Shown here in pieces: positions 17,200 to 26,286 of a stretch of 64,000 bases of DNA; position 1 is the first letter of the stretch; each line of letters opens with the position of its first letter. Position numbers and translations under genes: made by a program. Below the pieces are notes generated by a model. It was not told the origin of the DNA. It worked only from the letters and a program-made list of their open reading frames with translations, and ran no database searches. This DNA comes from JAHJQZ01 sp963676075 (GTDB lineage Bacteria; Pseudomonadota; Alphaproteobacteria; Rhizobiales; Devosiaceae). The stretch covers positions 20,876-84,875 of the forward strand of contig CAXXNZ010000018.1 of the NCBI GenBank assembly GCA_963676075.2, read 5' to 3'.

Positions 17200-19478
17200 A
17201 CGAGATGTTCAAGCCCAACCTGCCGGCCGTTCCCGCCGAGCTACCCGAGGACGATTTCTTCCTCGTTCCCGGCATGGCCGTCGAGATCCACGGCAAGCTC
17301 ATGGTCGCCGCCAATCGCGTGAAGAAGCCCGCGCCAGGGTTCGCGTTCGAGGACCCGGCCGTGAAGGGCGTCCTCCACGTCATCAGGCTTGACGAGCTCA
17401 AGCAGATGTACCGGGCCGGCCAGCTGGTCTTCCGTCCAAGCGGGTTCGAGAAGCTGCCCGAGGAGAAGCGCGCCAATCTTCGTCGTGCGCTCGACGATTT
17501 CGACGACGACCTGCGCGCCGAGATCCGGAGACGCATGTCCTATTGCGAGCTCGTCGACCGGCTTGGGCCGCTCGAGACCCGTTCGGCGAAGACGATGCAG
17601 CCCAAGCTCGATGAGCTCGCCAGGCACCTGGGCGATTCCGGGTCCCATAGCTGGTACACGGTCAGGGAATGGCATGCCAACTGGAACCTCGCCGGGGCCG
17701 ATCCGCGGGTTCTCGCGCCCAACCACCACCTCAAGGGAAACCGCCGGTCCAAGTTGCCGCCCCACATCGACGAGGCGCTCGATGCCGCCGTCGACCTCTG
17801 GCTCGACCGGGGTCGGCCATCGATCGTCTGGGTCTGGCACAAGGTCATTGAAGTCGCAATCGAAAAGGCCGGCGGTGTCGACCAGGCGTTCGACGGTATC
17901 AACAAGCTTCCCTACTACGAGGCGCTCCGGCAGCGCTGCTACAAGGTCGACCGCGCGACCAAGCTCTACTGTCGGTACGGTCCCGCGGCGGCACGCCAGG
18001 CGATCACCCCGGTCGGCGCTGGCGTCGACGTGCGCTTTCCACTCGAGCACGTCGAAGGCGATTTCATGTACATGCCGCTGTTCGTTGTCGACGACGGCCC
18101 TATCCCGGTGCCGCTCGGCACGCCGTTCGTCATGGCGTTGTTCGATGTCTATTCCGGCATCCCGATCGGCTTCGACATCGGTTTCGATCCGCCGTCCTAT
18201 CTGTCAGCGGCACGGTGCTTGAGGCATGCCATCGCGCCGAAGGATCTCAGCGAGTTCCCTAACGACGAATACGGCGCCCCGATCATCCACAATTCCTATC
18301 CGGTGAGCGGCGTGCCGTTCCAGCTGTTCCTCGACAACGACCGGGCATTCCATGCGGCGTCTTTCGAGCAGTCGTGCGAAGCCCTCGGATGTCACGTGAA
18401 CTTCGTCCCGCCCGGCCAGCCATGGAAGAAGGGACACGTCGAGCGGTTCTGGCTAACCGTGCAGAACACTTTTTTCGGGGGCGCGGCCGGCAAGGTCTTC
18501 AAGCCGCACGAACGCCCCGAAGGATACGACCCCACACAGCACGCCGTCGTCACGCTGTCCGCGCTCAAGTTGCAGCTGACCAAGGCCATCGTCGATTACC
18601 ACATTCTCGAGATCGACGAGTTGACCGGCAAGCGTCGCATCGACCTTTGGCTCGAGGGCATGGAGAAGCGCAGACCACGCGCCCTGCCGGACTGGGCGTC
18701 GCTGACCGCGCTCGTCGGGGCCTACGCGACGCGCGTCGCCGACCGGCGCGGCATCCGCATCTTCGGGCTGCGCTACAACTCGCCCGAGCTGGCCGCCTAT
18801 CGCAACATGTTCCACGAGAACCCGACCGTCGAGATCCGTTACGATCCGCAGGATCTCGGCGAGATCGAACTGGTCGACCGAGAGCGCCGCATCAATTTCA
18901 AGATCAGGTGCACGCGCTTCGACTACGCCAGCGGCCTCAGCGAGTACCAGCATAAGGTCATCCGCGCCTACGTCGCCGGCGACAACCCGCAGCGCCGCAT
19001 CCACATCAAGCAGCTCCTGCGGGCCCGCGCCGAACTCTACGCGTTGGCAAAGAAGATGCTCGGCACCAAGGAGTCCCGCCGTGGCCGGCTGCGCGTCGCC
19101 CAGTTCCTGGGAGTCGGACGCAACCTCCTCGACGAAATGGCCCGGCGCCCCTTCGACGCGGTCAAGAGTGCGAGCCCGCTCGCGCTCGGTGCATCGACCA
19201 CCGGGACGGCTCCCGCGGACGACGATCTGGCCAACGCCGATCCGGTTGCCGACGAGGAAGACGATCGCCGTGCCGCCGATGACGAGGCCGCAAGCCTCCG
19301 CGACCGCAAGGCGTCGAGGGATCGCAGCCCGGAATCGGACGCGTCCGAAAAGTCCGACGAGGAAATCCCCGGCCAGGCCGGAGGCTTCGACGCCCCCGAC
19401 GAGAACACGAACACGGCACGCCCCGCTCATGGCGGGCGGGGACGGCGCCCCAACCCCCCGAAGGTGAGCTATGACTGA
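17196..19478 (+). CDS. tnsB: TnsB/TniA-like DDE transposase
   Basis: A 760-residue transposase of the Mu/Tn7 retroviral-integrase superfamily. The catalytic triad is visible as D289 (VEGDFMYMPL), D380 (FLDNDRAF) and E416 (GHVERFW), giving D-x35-E spacing. An N-terminal DNA-binding region precedes the core, and the last 120 residues are Asp/Arg-rich and disordered, a usual place for contact with TnsC. GGAGGG lies 7 nt before the ATG at 17196; longer upstream versions of the frame would lie inside tnsA. It overlaps tnsA by 4 nt and tnsC by 8 nt. It joins transposon 3' ends to target DNA. With an inactive TnsA the predicted product is a cointegrate. Confidence 0.95.
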   Translation: MNEMFKPNLPAVPAELPEDDFFLVPGMAVEIHGKLMVAANRVKKPAPGFAFEDPAVKGVLHVIRLDELKQMYRAGQLVFRPSGFEKLPEEKRANLRRALDDFDDDLRAEIRRRMSYCELVDRLGPLETRSAKTMQPKLDELARHLGDSGSHSWYTVREWHANWNLAGADPRVLAPNHHLKGNRRSKLPPHIDEALDAAVDLWLDRGRPSIVWVWHKVIEVAIEKAGGVDQAFDGINKLPYYEALRQRCYKVDRATKLYCRYGPAAARQAITPVGAGVDVRFPLEHVEGDFMYMPLFVVDDGPIPVPLGTPFVMALFDVYSGIPIGFDIGFDPPSYLSAARCLRHAIAPKDLSEFPNDEYGAPIIHNSYPVSGVPFQLFLDNDRAFHAASFEQSCEALGCHVNFVPPGQPWKKGHVERFWLTVQNTFFGGAAGKVFKPHERPEGYDPTQHAVVTLSALKLQLTKAIVDYHILEIDELTGKRRIDLWLEGMEKRRPRALPDWASLTALVGAYATRVADRRGIRIFGLRYNSPELAAYRNMFHENPTVEIRYDPQDLGEIELVDRERRINFKIRCTRFDYASGLSEYQHKVIRAYVAGDNPQRRIHIKQLLRARAELYALAKKMLGTKESRRGRLRVAQFLGVGRNLLDEMARRPFDAVKSASPLALGASTTGTAPADDDLANADPVADEEDDRRAADDEAASLRDRKASRDRSPESDASEKSDEEIPGQAGGFDAPDENTNTARPAHGGRGRRPNPPKVSYD

Positions 19479-20529
19479 TTGCATCCAGCCTGATGCCAAC
19501 GGGTACTATCCCGACGACATCACCGACATCCTCGCAAGTGCTAATCCCGAGAAGAAGGCGATCCTGACCCGTGTGGCGCGCATCGTCATCGAAGGCGATC
19601 GCTTCGTGCAGGCCATGGAATGGCTCGAGGAGGTTCTTCTTGAATCCGGCACCGGCCACGAGGCGACCATGGGCCTGCTCTACGGCGCGCCCGGCGTTGG
19701 GAAGTCGACTGTCCTGAGGCGGTTCACCAAGAAGTACGGCGGCGCTCTCGAGACACGGTCCGGCACCAAGCGCGTCGTCATTCGCGTGGTCACGCCGAGC
19801 AACCCCAATCTCGGCACGATCCTCGACGCCATCCTCGATGCCCTTGGTGCCGAAGCCGTCAAGGGCGGCAAGAACCCGGACAAGAAGGCAGCGGTCGTCG
19901 CCCAGCTGGCGCGCCAGGGCGTCAAGGTCGCCGTGTTCGACGAGTTCACCCACATCATCGAGGACAAGTCCGAGAAGTTCGCCAAGAACGTCGCGCGGGA
20001 ACTCAAGGAGATGCTCTCGGAAGGCCGCTGCCAGTGCGTCTTTGCCGGCACCCCCGAGATCCAGGGCATCCACACGCTCTACAACCAGTTCCGGCGCCGC
20101 AGTGGCGGGGACCTTTTCATGCCGGCCTTCAACCCTGCCGACGACGACGATGTCGAGGAATGGATCGAAGCGCTCGACGTGATCAACGACGTCCTGCCGA
20201 TCGAACCGGCGAGACGCCTGTCGGACACCAAGCGCGCGATGGAACTGCTCACCGCCAGTGAGGGCATCATGGATCACATCATGAAGCTTTTGTTCCGCGC
20301 GACGGCCCTTGCCTACGACGAAGGGAGCAAGAAGCTCACCGACCAGCATCTCGCCGATGCCTTCGAGCGCCTGCGTCGTGGTGATGGGAAGTCGGCCAAC
20401 CCCTTCGGCAAGCCGTCACGCAGACGGGTGCGCCCGACCGCGTCCCAGGCGGACGAAGCCGACCTCGAGGATGGCTGGACCAACCTCAGAAGCCTGAAGC
20501 CCCCGAAGAACAAGGAGAACGACCAATGA
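19471..20529 (+). CDS. tnsC: TnsC/TniB-like AAA+ target-selection ATPase
   Basis: A 352-residue AAA+ protein with Walker A GAPGVGKST at 72-80 and Walker B VAVFDEF with D157-E158, followed by a sensor-type FAGTPE segment. In Tn7-like elements TnsC polymerises on DNA, receives the target signal from TniQ/TnsD and activates TnsB. The gene overlaps tnsB by 8 nt and tniQ by 4 nt. The C-terminus is basic with a Pro/Lys tail. Confidence 0.95.
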   Translation: MTDCIQPDANGYYPDDITDILASANPEKKAILTRVARIVIEGDRFVQAMEWLEEVLLESGTGHEATMGLLYGAPGVGKSTVLRRFTKKYGGALETRSGTKRVVIRVVTPSNPNLGTILDAILDALGAEAVKGGKNPDKKAAVVAQLARQGVKVAVFDEFTHIIEDKSEKFAKNVARELKEMLSEGRCQCVFAGTPEIQGIHTLYNQFRRRSGGDLFMPAFNPADDDDVEEWIEALDVINDVLPIEPARRLSDTKRAMELLTASEGIMDHIMKLLFRATALAYDEGSKKLTDQHLADAFERLRRGDGKSANPFGKPSRRRVRPTASQADEADLEDGWTNLRSLKPPKNKENDQ

Positions 20530-22358
20530 CGAATACCGCCGAAACCGCCGACCTGCCGGTCTTCCCGGCCCGTCTCGCCCACTACCCGGACGAACCGTCC
20601 TACAGCCTCCTGCTGCGCACCGCCGAATTCAACGGCGCGGTGCGCCCCTACACGGTGTTCCGGCACTATGGTGCCCAGGGAGGGATCGGGCCGACGTCTA
20701 TCGACCTCGACGAGGTCGCCCGTACCTGCAAGGCCGATCCGGCAGCGCTGCGGTTCGCCTCGGCCGATCTCAACCCGGACACGGCGACCGTCCTCGGGGA
20801 AACGTTCGACCGCCGTCAGTACAGTGCGCTGTCGCGGCGCTGGTGTCCGCAATGCCTTGCCGAGGCCCCGCACCATCGCGTCTGGTGGGATATCGTGCCG
20901 ATCACGACCTGTCCGCTTCATGGCGTCGACCTGGTCGACCGGTGCGAATGCGATGTCCCGTTGCGGACGATGGTGAATTTCGTGGGATACTGCCGGCACG
21001 GCCACGATCTCGCGGAAGTGCCGACGACCCCGGCGCCGGCCGACAGCCTGGCGGTCGACGGCTACATCGTCCGGCGTCTCCTGAGGATCAACCAGCCGGC
21101 GATCCCCTATTTCGATGCGACGCCGCTCGAGGACGTCATCGAACAGTGCGAAAGGACCGGCCGGCAGGACATCGACCCGGATTCCAGGCTCAATACCTCG
21201 CGTCAGGTTGGTGATCGGCGGAAGTTTCTCGCCAGGGGCTTCGAGATCCTGGCCGATCTCGACGGCGCCTTTTCCGTCTTTCTCGACGACCTGTCGCAAC
21301 AGGATCATGCCGTCAAGCGCAAGTGGGGTCTCGAGAAGCTCTACGGCCGGTACTACATGTCCCTCGTTCAGGCCAAGGACACCGCTCTCAGGACGGCGAT
21401 GCTCGATGCCATTGCCCGCAACGCGGCCCACAAGACCATCCTCAAGGGCGGCAAGGTTCTCGGGCGGGACGTTCACAACGAGGACACCATTACGCTCGGC
21501 GACGCCGCGAAGATGTGCGGACTGACATTCGAGAGGTTCCGTCGCCTGGCGGTCACTCTCGGCTTGGTGCCGAAGGACTGGGGGCAGGGGACGCCGTACC
21601 GGATCGACCGCGGCCGGATCGAGGACCTTGCCGCCCGGCTCGAAGGGAACAAGGATCTCCATACGATTTCCGCGGAGCTCGCGACCACAGACGGTGCCGT
21701 CGCGCGAATGGCCGATGCAGGACTGTTGGAATTCATCGTCCATGGTGGTGGCAACAAGAAGGGCCTGAACAAGTGGATCTTCCACCGCGACGCGGCCAAG
21801 ACCCTGCTCGAGCGCCTGGACGCCCTGGTGCCGGCCGAGCTCGATAGCGGCGAGCATCTGGCGCACATCGCACTGGCGGGCCAGTCCTGCTATTCGTCGC
21901 TCGCAATCGTCGTGCCCCTCATCCTCGACGGCAAGCTCGCCATCCGCGGCCTGAACAGCGATGCGACCGGCCTGTTGCGGTTCCTCGTCGACAAGGGCGA
22001 ATGCCAGCGCGAGGTCCGTCGTCTCAGGGCGCCCGGGCTCACACTTCAGGAAACGGCCGACCGCTACGGTGTCAGCGCCCAGGTCATGGCCTCCTGGGTC
22101 AACGCCGGCGCCCTGCCGACGAAGAAGGTCGGTCGCGTCAGGACGATTCAGGAAGAAGACCTGGCCGCTTTCCAGGGGCGCTACGCCACTGGTGCAGAGC
22201 TTGCCCGCGCTGCCGGAATGAATATCCGCGGAACCTTTCTGACAGGACGCCTGAAGAAGGCGGGTATCCAGCCCGTTTACGATCGTCCGCAGGTCGAGCA
22301 GGCACTGTTCGACCGGAAGACGACGATGGACATGGTTGGTTGGTGGGGTGAAAAATAG
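20526..22358 (+). CDS. tniQ: TniQ/TnsD-family target-selection protein
   Basis: A 610-residue protein opening with the TniQ pattern (PDEPSYSLLLRTAEFNG) and a zinc ribbon: CPQC at 107-110, CPLH at 129-132, then DRCECD. The C-terminal half holds helix-turn-helix segments, including LTLQETADRYGVSAQVMASW near residues 504-523, consistent with recognition of a specific attachment site. A protein of this size resembles TnsD more than the short TniQ of CRISPR-associated elements. No second tniQ, tnsE or cas gene is in the window, so a single chromosomal target pathway is likely. ATGA overlap with tnsC. Confidence 0.9.
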   Translation: MTNTAETADLPVFPARLAHYPDEPSYSLLLRTAEFNGAVRPYTVFRHYGAQGGIGPTSIDLDEVARTCKADPAALRFASADLNPDTATVLGETFDRRQYSALSRRWCPQCLAEAPHHRVWWDIVPITTCPLHGVDLVDRCECDVPLRTMVNFVGYCRHGHDLAEVPTTPAPADSLAVDGYIVRRLLRINQPAIPYFDATPLEDVIEQCERTGRQDIDPDSRLNTSRQVGDRRKFLARGFEILADLDGAFSVFLDDLSQQDHAVKRKWGLEKLYGRYYMSLVQAKDTALRTAMLDAIARNAAHKTILKGGKVLGRDVHNEDTITLGDAAKMCGLTFERFRRLAVTLGLVPKDWGQGTPYRIDRGRIEDLAARLEGNKDLHTISAELATTDGAVARMADAGLLEFIVHGGGNKKGLNKWIFHRDAAKTLLERLDALVPAELDSGEHLAHIALAGQSCYSSLAIVVPLILDGKLAIRGLNSDATGLLRFLVDKGECQREVRRLRAPGLTLQETADRYGVSAQVMASWVNAGALPTKKVGRVRTIQEEDLAAFQGRYATGAELARAAGMNIRGTFLTGRLKKAGIQPVYDRPQVEQALFDRKTTMDMVGWWGEK

Positions 22359-22360
22359 CG

Positions 22361-22447
22361 CGATTTCCGGCTCGTAATCGAGTCGCGCACCGAAGGCTCT
22401 GGTCGTATCGGACGCGAACTATAAATATCTGATGCGAACCAGCTATT
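22361..22447. repeat. Hairpin and tandem 20-bp direct repeats after tniQ
   Basis: CGCGA at about 22361 pairs with TCGCG at about 22383, a weak hairpin just after tniQ. Then TCGGACGCGAACTATAAATA (22408-22427) is followed at exactly 20 bp by TCTGATGCGAACCAGCTATT (22428-22447), sharing TC-GA-GCGAAC-A. Tandem near-20-bp repeats outside the last tns gene resemble TnsB-binding sites, but only two copies are evident. The following 22448-22560 stretch is AT-rich and probably contains the promoter of the next operon. Confidence 0.35.
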
Positions 22448-22576
22448 TTTCAGCATAACTCATTGATATATATTAATATAGTCCGAGATTTCTTGCAAAA
22501 AGCATCGCAACGGTATCTAGATATCCTTGTGGGCCTCATGCATTTTTCACGAACGCAATGATTATGGAGTGTCAAA

Positions 22577-22696
22577 ATGCCCTGGCGCCTCTTGGAGCGA
22601 CTGCTTCGAATTGAACCTACCACCGCGGTGTTTCTCACCGCGTTGGTAGCCCTTGTTGTGGTTGGTTTCGCCCTCACAAAGATTCCGGGTCCGTAA
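22577..22696 (+). CDS. Small single-pass membrane peptide, 39 residues
   Basis: The frame begins MPWRLLERLLRIEPTTAV, continues with a hydrophobic run (FLTALVALVVVGFAL) long enough to span the membrane, and ends TKIPGP. GGAG lies 7 nt before the ATG. The stop TAA is separated by one base from the ATG of the winged-helix gene, which indicates coupled translation. Small membrane peptides of this type occur as toxins, signalling subunits or phage-defence effectors; which applies here is unknown. Confidence 0.5.
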   Translation: MPWRLLERLLRIEPTTAVFLTALVALVVVGFALTKIPGP

Positions 22697-22697
22697 G

Positions 22698-23429
22698 ATG
22701 CCTGCCCGTTCAACCAGATATGCGAGCAACTGGGCTCGCATGCCAAACGCTTGGCTAGCAACTGACGGTCTCTTGTTCTTTCGTGGTGGCAAGGAGCGCG
22801 GAGCTTCGATGGCTGCACTAAAGGTAATGCTTGCCATTATGGTCCATGCGGAAAACAACCCTTTAGCAAAAGCGGGAGATAATCAGGGGTCCGCTGCGCT
22901 GACTTACACGGAGCTATCCGTGCTGACGGGATTGTCCCGCGGCATGGTATCGGCCGGGATAAAGAAGCTGCAGGAAGGTGAATTCGTTCGTGTGGAGCAA
23001 GAAGGGCAGGGAGGAAGAAACCGCTACTTCCTCGCTGATTATGGACCTCGTGATCGCTATGTGCCGTTGCCGTTGGACAGGCTCTGGGCCGGAGGCGCCG
23101 GTAGCGGAGAGATGAAGCTTCTGCATGCTCTTTCGTCCAGAAGACACTCCGATTTCAACGCACTAAAGCTCTACATCTTGCTCTGTGGCATGAGGGATCG
23201 AAGGACCGGGGCCGCGAAGATTTCTTACGAAGGCATCTATAGACGTTCGAGAATTCCCGAAGCCAGGATCAGAGCGGCCTTGTCGGTACTGTATGACCAT
23301 CGACTTGTTCGGCGCGTTGAAGAAAAATCACCAACGCCTGACAAGAGGAATCCGCCAAATGAGTATTACATTCTCGGCCTTGGCGTGAGCCACTCGGAAG
23401 AGACTGATGATGAGGCGTCTTCCGAATAG
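22698..23429 (+). CDS. Winged-helix DNA-binding protein
   Basis: A 243-residue protein with two helix-turn-helix regions. The first (about 68-105: LTYTELSVLTGLSRGMVSAG then KKLQEGEFVRVEQ) is a clear MarR/replication-initiator-like winged helix. The second lies near 175-215 (SYEGIYRRSRIPEARIRAAL, then LYDHRLVRRVEEK). Two winged helices in tandem are seen in plasmid and phage replication initiators as well as regulators. The ATG at 22698 is coupled to the small membrane peptide. An AT-rich region lies upstream at 22410-22500. Whether it is a regulator of cargo genes or a replication protein cannot be decided. Confidence 0.65.
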   Translation: MPARSTRYASNWARMPNAWLATDGLLFFRGGKERGASMAALKVMLAIMVHAENNPLAKAGDNQGSAALTYTELSVLTGLSRGMVSAGIKKLQEGEFVRVEQEGQGGRNRYFLADYGPRDRYVPLPLDRLWAGGAGSGEMKLLHALSSRRHSDFNALKLYILLCGMRDRRTGAAKISYEGIYRRSRIPEARIRAALSVLYDHRLVRRVEEKSPTPDKRNPPNEYYILGLGVSHSEETDDEASSE

Positions 23430-23514
23430 GCATTACCGACAGCTGATGCACTCCGGACAACCCATCGACCTCAAGATATCCTTCCACGACTGAATGGAAC
23501 CGTGGGAGAAAAGG

Positions 23515-23853
23515 ATGAGCTCCTTCCTAGAAGAAATACGCGAAACCACGAGGGTTGCCAGGCGAAGCCGCAGCAGCAACTTCATACACAGACTACCCCT
23601 AGAGAAGCCGTTTGGGATATACGGCCGGGACGCAGGATCTGACTACGCCAGCTCCATCTTGGACACTCTTAAGGAGTTCATGGCCCACTACGCGAACGGC
23701 AAGGAATCGAAGTTGTCGCTGCACACCGATGTAATTGGTCCTGCAGCAACTGACGGCTTCGTTGAAACCTTGCGCAGTGCCTTTCCCGGCTTTCAGATTT
23801 CATTCGACAATAGGAAACTGACGATTTCCTGGGACGAGGGCGCCGACGAGTAA
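23515..23853 (+). CDS. Hypothetical protein, 112 residues
   Basis: A small alpha/beta protein starting MSSFLEEIRETTRVARR, with GGGAGAAAAGG immediately upstream. It ends 3 bp before the stop codon of the convergent TIR gene, so the two abut tail to tail. The C-terminal half alternates strands and helices (SKLSLHTDVIG, FQISFDNRKLTISW). I do not recognise it. It is in the cargo segment and may act with the winged-helix gene 85 bp upstream. Confidence 0.5.
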   Translation: MSSFLEEIRETTRVARRSRSSNFIHRLPLEKPFGIYGRDAGSDYASSILDTLKEFMAHYANGKESKLSLHTDVIGPAATDGFVETLRSAFPGFQISFDNRKLTISWDEGADE

Positions 23854-23856
23854 CGA

Positions 23857-24795
23857 TCACTGCAGGTTGCGGACGAAAAGATCCCAGTAGTACTCTGCGG
23901 CGCCTTCGAACGTAAGGTGCCGCTCCTTGTCCTGGCCGAAAGACGCCATGCCGAACACCTTCAGGTAGATACCTTCGTCGTCGGTTTCGACGTGGACTTC
24001 CTCATTCGACGTGCCATCGGACGCGGTGTCGCCGTAGGCGAAGCTGATCGCGCGGCCGAACATTCCACCCAGCCTGATCCTGCAACGGGACACGGACTTA
24101 CCATCCCGGTAGAGAACGCCGGTGAACGAATTGGCGTCCACGCGCCTGAAGGTCCCCTCGATCTCGGGATTCCGATTCGCCAGTTCAGCGATCGAATTTT
24201 CAAAAAGGTTCGCCATGTACTCGAACGCGTCGTTGAGGTGGCGGTCCTTGTCGGCATCGGTGAACCGTTTTGCGACACGAAGGTTGCTTGACCTCAGGAC
24301 GGTCACGTTCTTGGGGCCGGGCGATGCTGGCTTGGTTTCAGCACGGACGCGTACGCCACCTCCCTTCGGCAAGGCGTTTCTGACTTTCTCGACCACATCC
24401 AGCATCGCGTCGTCGAGGTCGGGCCATTTGACGACGGGCAGGCCATCCTTCGGTGCTGCCAGCAACCCACCGAACTTCGATTTCTGCCAATCACAGGGCC
24501 TCAGGATTACTGGGATCACTTTGGCCTCTCCGGCCGCATGACGCTCCAGTGCGGTATCGAGCTCGATTTCGTAGCAGTAGTCGGAATTCAGAAAGTCGGA
24601 GGACACCAGCAACAGGATGACGTCTGCGCTTTTGATGTGCTCGTCGATGACGCCGCCGAACTCTTCACCGACTGCGATCCTGCGGTCGTGCCACGTGTCG
24701 ATATCACCGTTGCGCCGCATGACGCTGAGGTGGGCTTCGAGCTTGTTCCGTAGGTCCTCGTCACGATGGGAATAAGAAAAGAATACGCTGGTCAT
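23857..24795 (-). CDS. TIR-domain protein, probable NADase defence effector
   Basis: A 312-residue protein with an N-terminal TIR domain (1-135): FFSYSHRDE at 5-13 and a helix SDYCYEIELDTALERH in which E76 or E78 is the likely catalytic glutamate of NAD-cleaving TIRs. The C-terminal half (about 165-312) is a separate alpha/beta domain, possibly a sensor. The start ATG at 24795 is backed by GAGGG; a longer frame starts 60 nt earlier without a ribosome-binding site. It lies 66 bp downstream of the Mrr-like gene on the same strand. TIR effectors in bacteria deplete NAD or make signalling nucleotides on phage infection; the role here is inferred. Confidence 0.8.
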   Translation of the reverse strand: MTSVFFSYSHRDEDLRNKLEAHLSVMRRNGDIDTWHDRRIAVGEEFGGVIDEHIKSADVILLLVSSDFLNSDYCYEIELDTALERHAAGEAKVIPVILRPCDWQKSKFGGLLAAPKDGLPVVKWPDLDDAMLDVVEKVRNALPKGGGVRVRAETKPASPGPKNVTVLRSSNLRVAKRFTDADKDRHLNDAFEYMANLFENSIAELANRNPEIEGTFRRVDANSFTGVLYRDGKSVSRCRIRLGGMFGRAISFAYGDTASDGTSNEEVHVETDDEGIYLKVFGMASFGQDKERHLTFEGAAEYYWDLFVRNLQ

Positions 24796-24861
24796 GTTGG
24801 CGACCCTCAGGAATCGGTTTCCTCCGATTGTCCATCCTGCCGATGCGAAACGCAAACGTAG

Positions 24862-25944
24862 TCAATTCGTTGATGACTTCCGCTCCGTTGCTTTCTGCTG
24901 CCGCCTCAACCGTCTCCGTTCGGTTCGAGCACGTTTGCTCCTGATCACTTTGGCACGCCTTACGAGATCCTTGTCAGGGTCGACATAGCCCCATTTGAAC
25001 ACGGGGGTAGATGGCTCTGAGCTTCCTGTGTTCAAACCAACCGGTGCCGACTTATCGGCGTGGGCGGGCACATTTGGCGACATGACCTTCGCCCAAAAAA
25101 GCCCAAGACGGTCAGCGGGCACAAGGTGCACGCCCGTCACAGATGCGAGCTCCTCAGCCGACTTTGTGAACCCCGAGGTTGAAACGACAATAGCTTCATT
25201 CGCATGGTAATAGGCTCTGGCAGAGATCGCCTCTTGCACCGCCTTGTTGCCTACTGGCTTCGAGTATCGTTTGCACTGAACAACGGCACTCATGTCCCCC
25301 AACCTGGCGATGACATCGGCTCCCTGATCGCCACTCGCTTTCGTCGTGCTGGCCACCCAGCCGCAACCACTGATGATGCGGGAACACCAAGACTCGAACT
25401 GTAACGGCGTCATGTTTGGATCACGATAAGCCGTTCGCAGTTCAGTCGCCTTTTCCTTGATTGGTTCGACGAATAATCTCATGAAAACTTCATCCCTGCC
25501 CGAGATGATTCCGACTGCATACTCCTGTAGATAGTCCGGCAATTTTGGGACGAGACTTTCCAGCAATTCTTCCGACAGTAGTCGGTGGTAGTGATCGACG
25601 CCGCCAGTTTCGAGCATCGCAACATATTCCGATGCGAGACTCTTCCACCTGTTCCTCATCATGTACTCGAACAGAGAACGGATGCGGTCGTCTTCCGTTT
25701 CTCCATCTGCCAATGGCTTGTTTCGCTCCTCTTTCGCGCGCTTGGCGATTTCACTTGGCTGGTTTTCGTTCGCTGCAATGACAATGAGGAAGACGAACAG
25801 AATTGCAGCACCGGCAAGAAGCGTCAGGAAAACCGGCCCCATCACATCCGGAAATGTTCTCAGCAGCCAGACAAGGAACAAGCCAATAGCGATTGCTACC
25901 AGCTTTCCTTTGGTGAATTCTGGTTTTCGAGAGTGCGACAACAT
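24862..25944 (-). CDS. Membrane-anchored Mrr-type restriction endonuclease
   Basis: A 360-residue protein with two N-terminal transmembrane segments (about 15-30 and 34-58) and a C-terminal Mrr_cat domain: FESWCSRIISGCGW, then SGDQGADVIARL and AVVQCKRYSK. D (GADV), Q and K (QCK) are the metal-site residues of this PD-(D/E)xK nuclease family. The tail is very basic. Mrr-like enzymes cut modified or foreign DNA; anchoring at the membrane would place it where phage or plasmid DNA enters. It is transcribed with the TIR gene downstream. Confidence 0.82.
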   Translation of the reverse strand: MLSHSRKPEFTKGKLVAIAIGLFLVWLLRTFPDVMGPVFLTLLAGAAILFVFLIVIAANENQPSEIAKRAKEERNKPLADGETEDDRIRSLFEYMMRNRWKSLASEYVAMLETGGVDHYHRLLSEELLESLVPKLPDYLQEYAVGIISGRDEVFMRLFVEPIKEKATELRTAYRDPNMTPLQFESWCSRIISGCGWVASTTKASGDQGADVIARLGDMSAVVQCKRYSKPVGNKAVQEAISARAYYHANEAIVVSTSGFTKSAEELASVTGVHLVPADRLGLFWAKVMSPNVPAHADKSAPVGLNTGSSEPSTPVFKWGYVDPDKDLVRRAKVIRSKRARTERRRLRRQQKATERKSSTN

Positions 25945-26158
25945 CGCCAGCCACCTTCGCCGTTTCGAATTTTATGCTGAAAATGGTCAGGCGGATCCAT
26001 CTGAAACGCAAGTACGATGGAAACAACTGCCGGAAGAACCTCGCGAACTCGGCAAAAGGAAAAACGCCTCTTAGCCTACCAGCTTATGGCCGGTATTTAG
26101 GGCGCCGAAAGCGACTTATGCATGTATTGGCGACAAGCTTATGCTTGGACCACTCATG

Positions 26159-26179
26159 AAAAAGCCCGGTTTCCCGGGC
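26159..26179 (-). terminator. Rho-independent terminator
   Basis: On the minus strand GCCCGG-GAAA-CCGGGC is followed by TTTTT. It lies 108-128 bp downstream of the HEPN-like gene and would end its transcript or a small RNA encoded in between. Confidence 0.75.
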
Positions 26180-26252
26180 GCGGCACAATAGACTTATCCT
26201 TGGAGGCACACTGTGGTCTGTCCCCGCTCTACCAGCTAATGCCGCGCGTTTT
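26159..26252 (-). ncRNA. Candidate small RNA in the spacer upstream of the Mrr-like gene
   Basis: The 342-bp spacer 25,945-26,286 has no gene but holds structured sequence. Read on the minus strand it contains a D-arm-like stretch (AGCTGGTAGAGCGGGG), a segment CAGACCACAGTGTGCC, and a strong terminator. A second AGCTGGTAG occurs further down near 26,075. No complete tRNA fold can be drawn. It may be a tRNA remnant left at an integration site or an independent small RNA. The limits given are guesses apart from the terminator. Confidence 0.3.
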
Positions 26253-26286
26253 GTAGCGGTAGGTTGTGCCACTTGGGTTAGCCAAT

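Noticed and set aside
26221..26252. A tRNA gene on the minus strand
   Set aside because: Only a D-arm-like segment is present; no acceptor stem, anticodon arm or T-arm can be formed.
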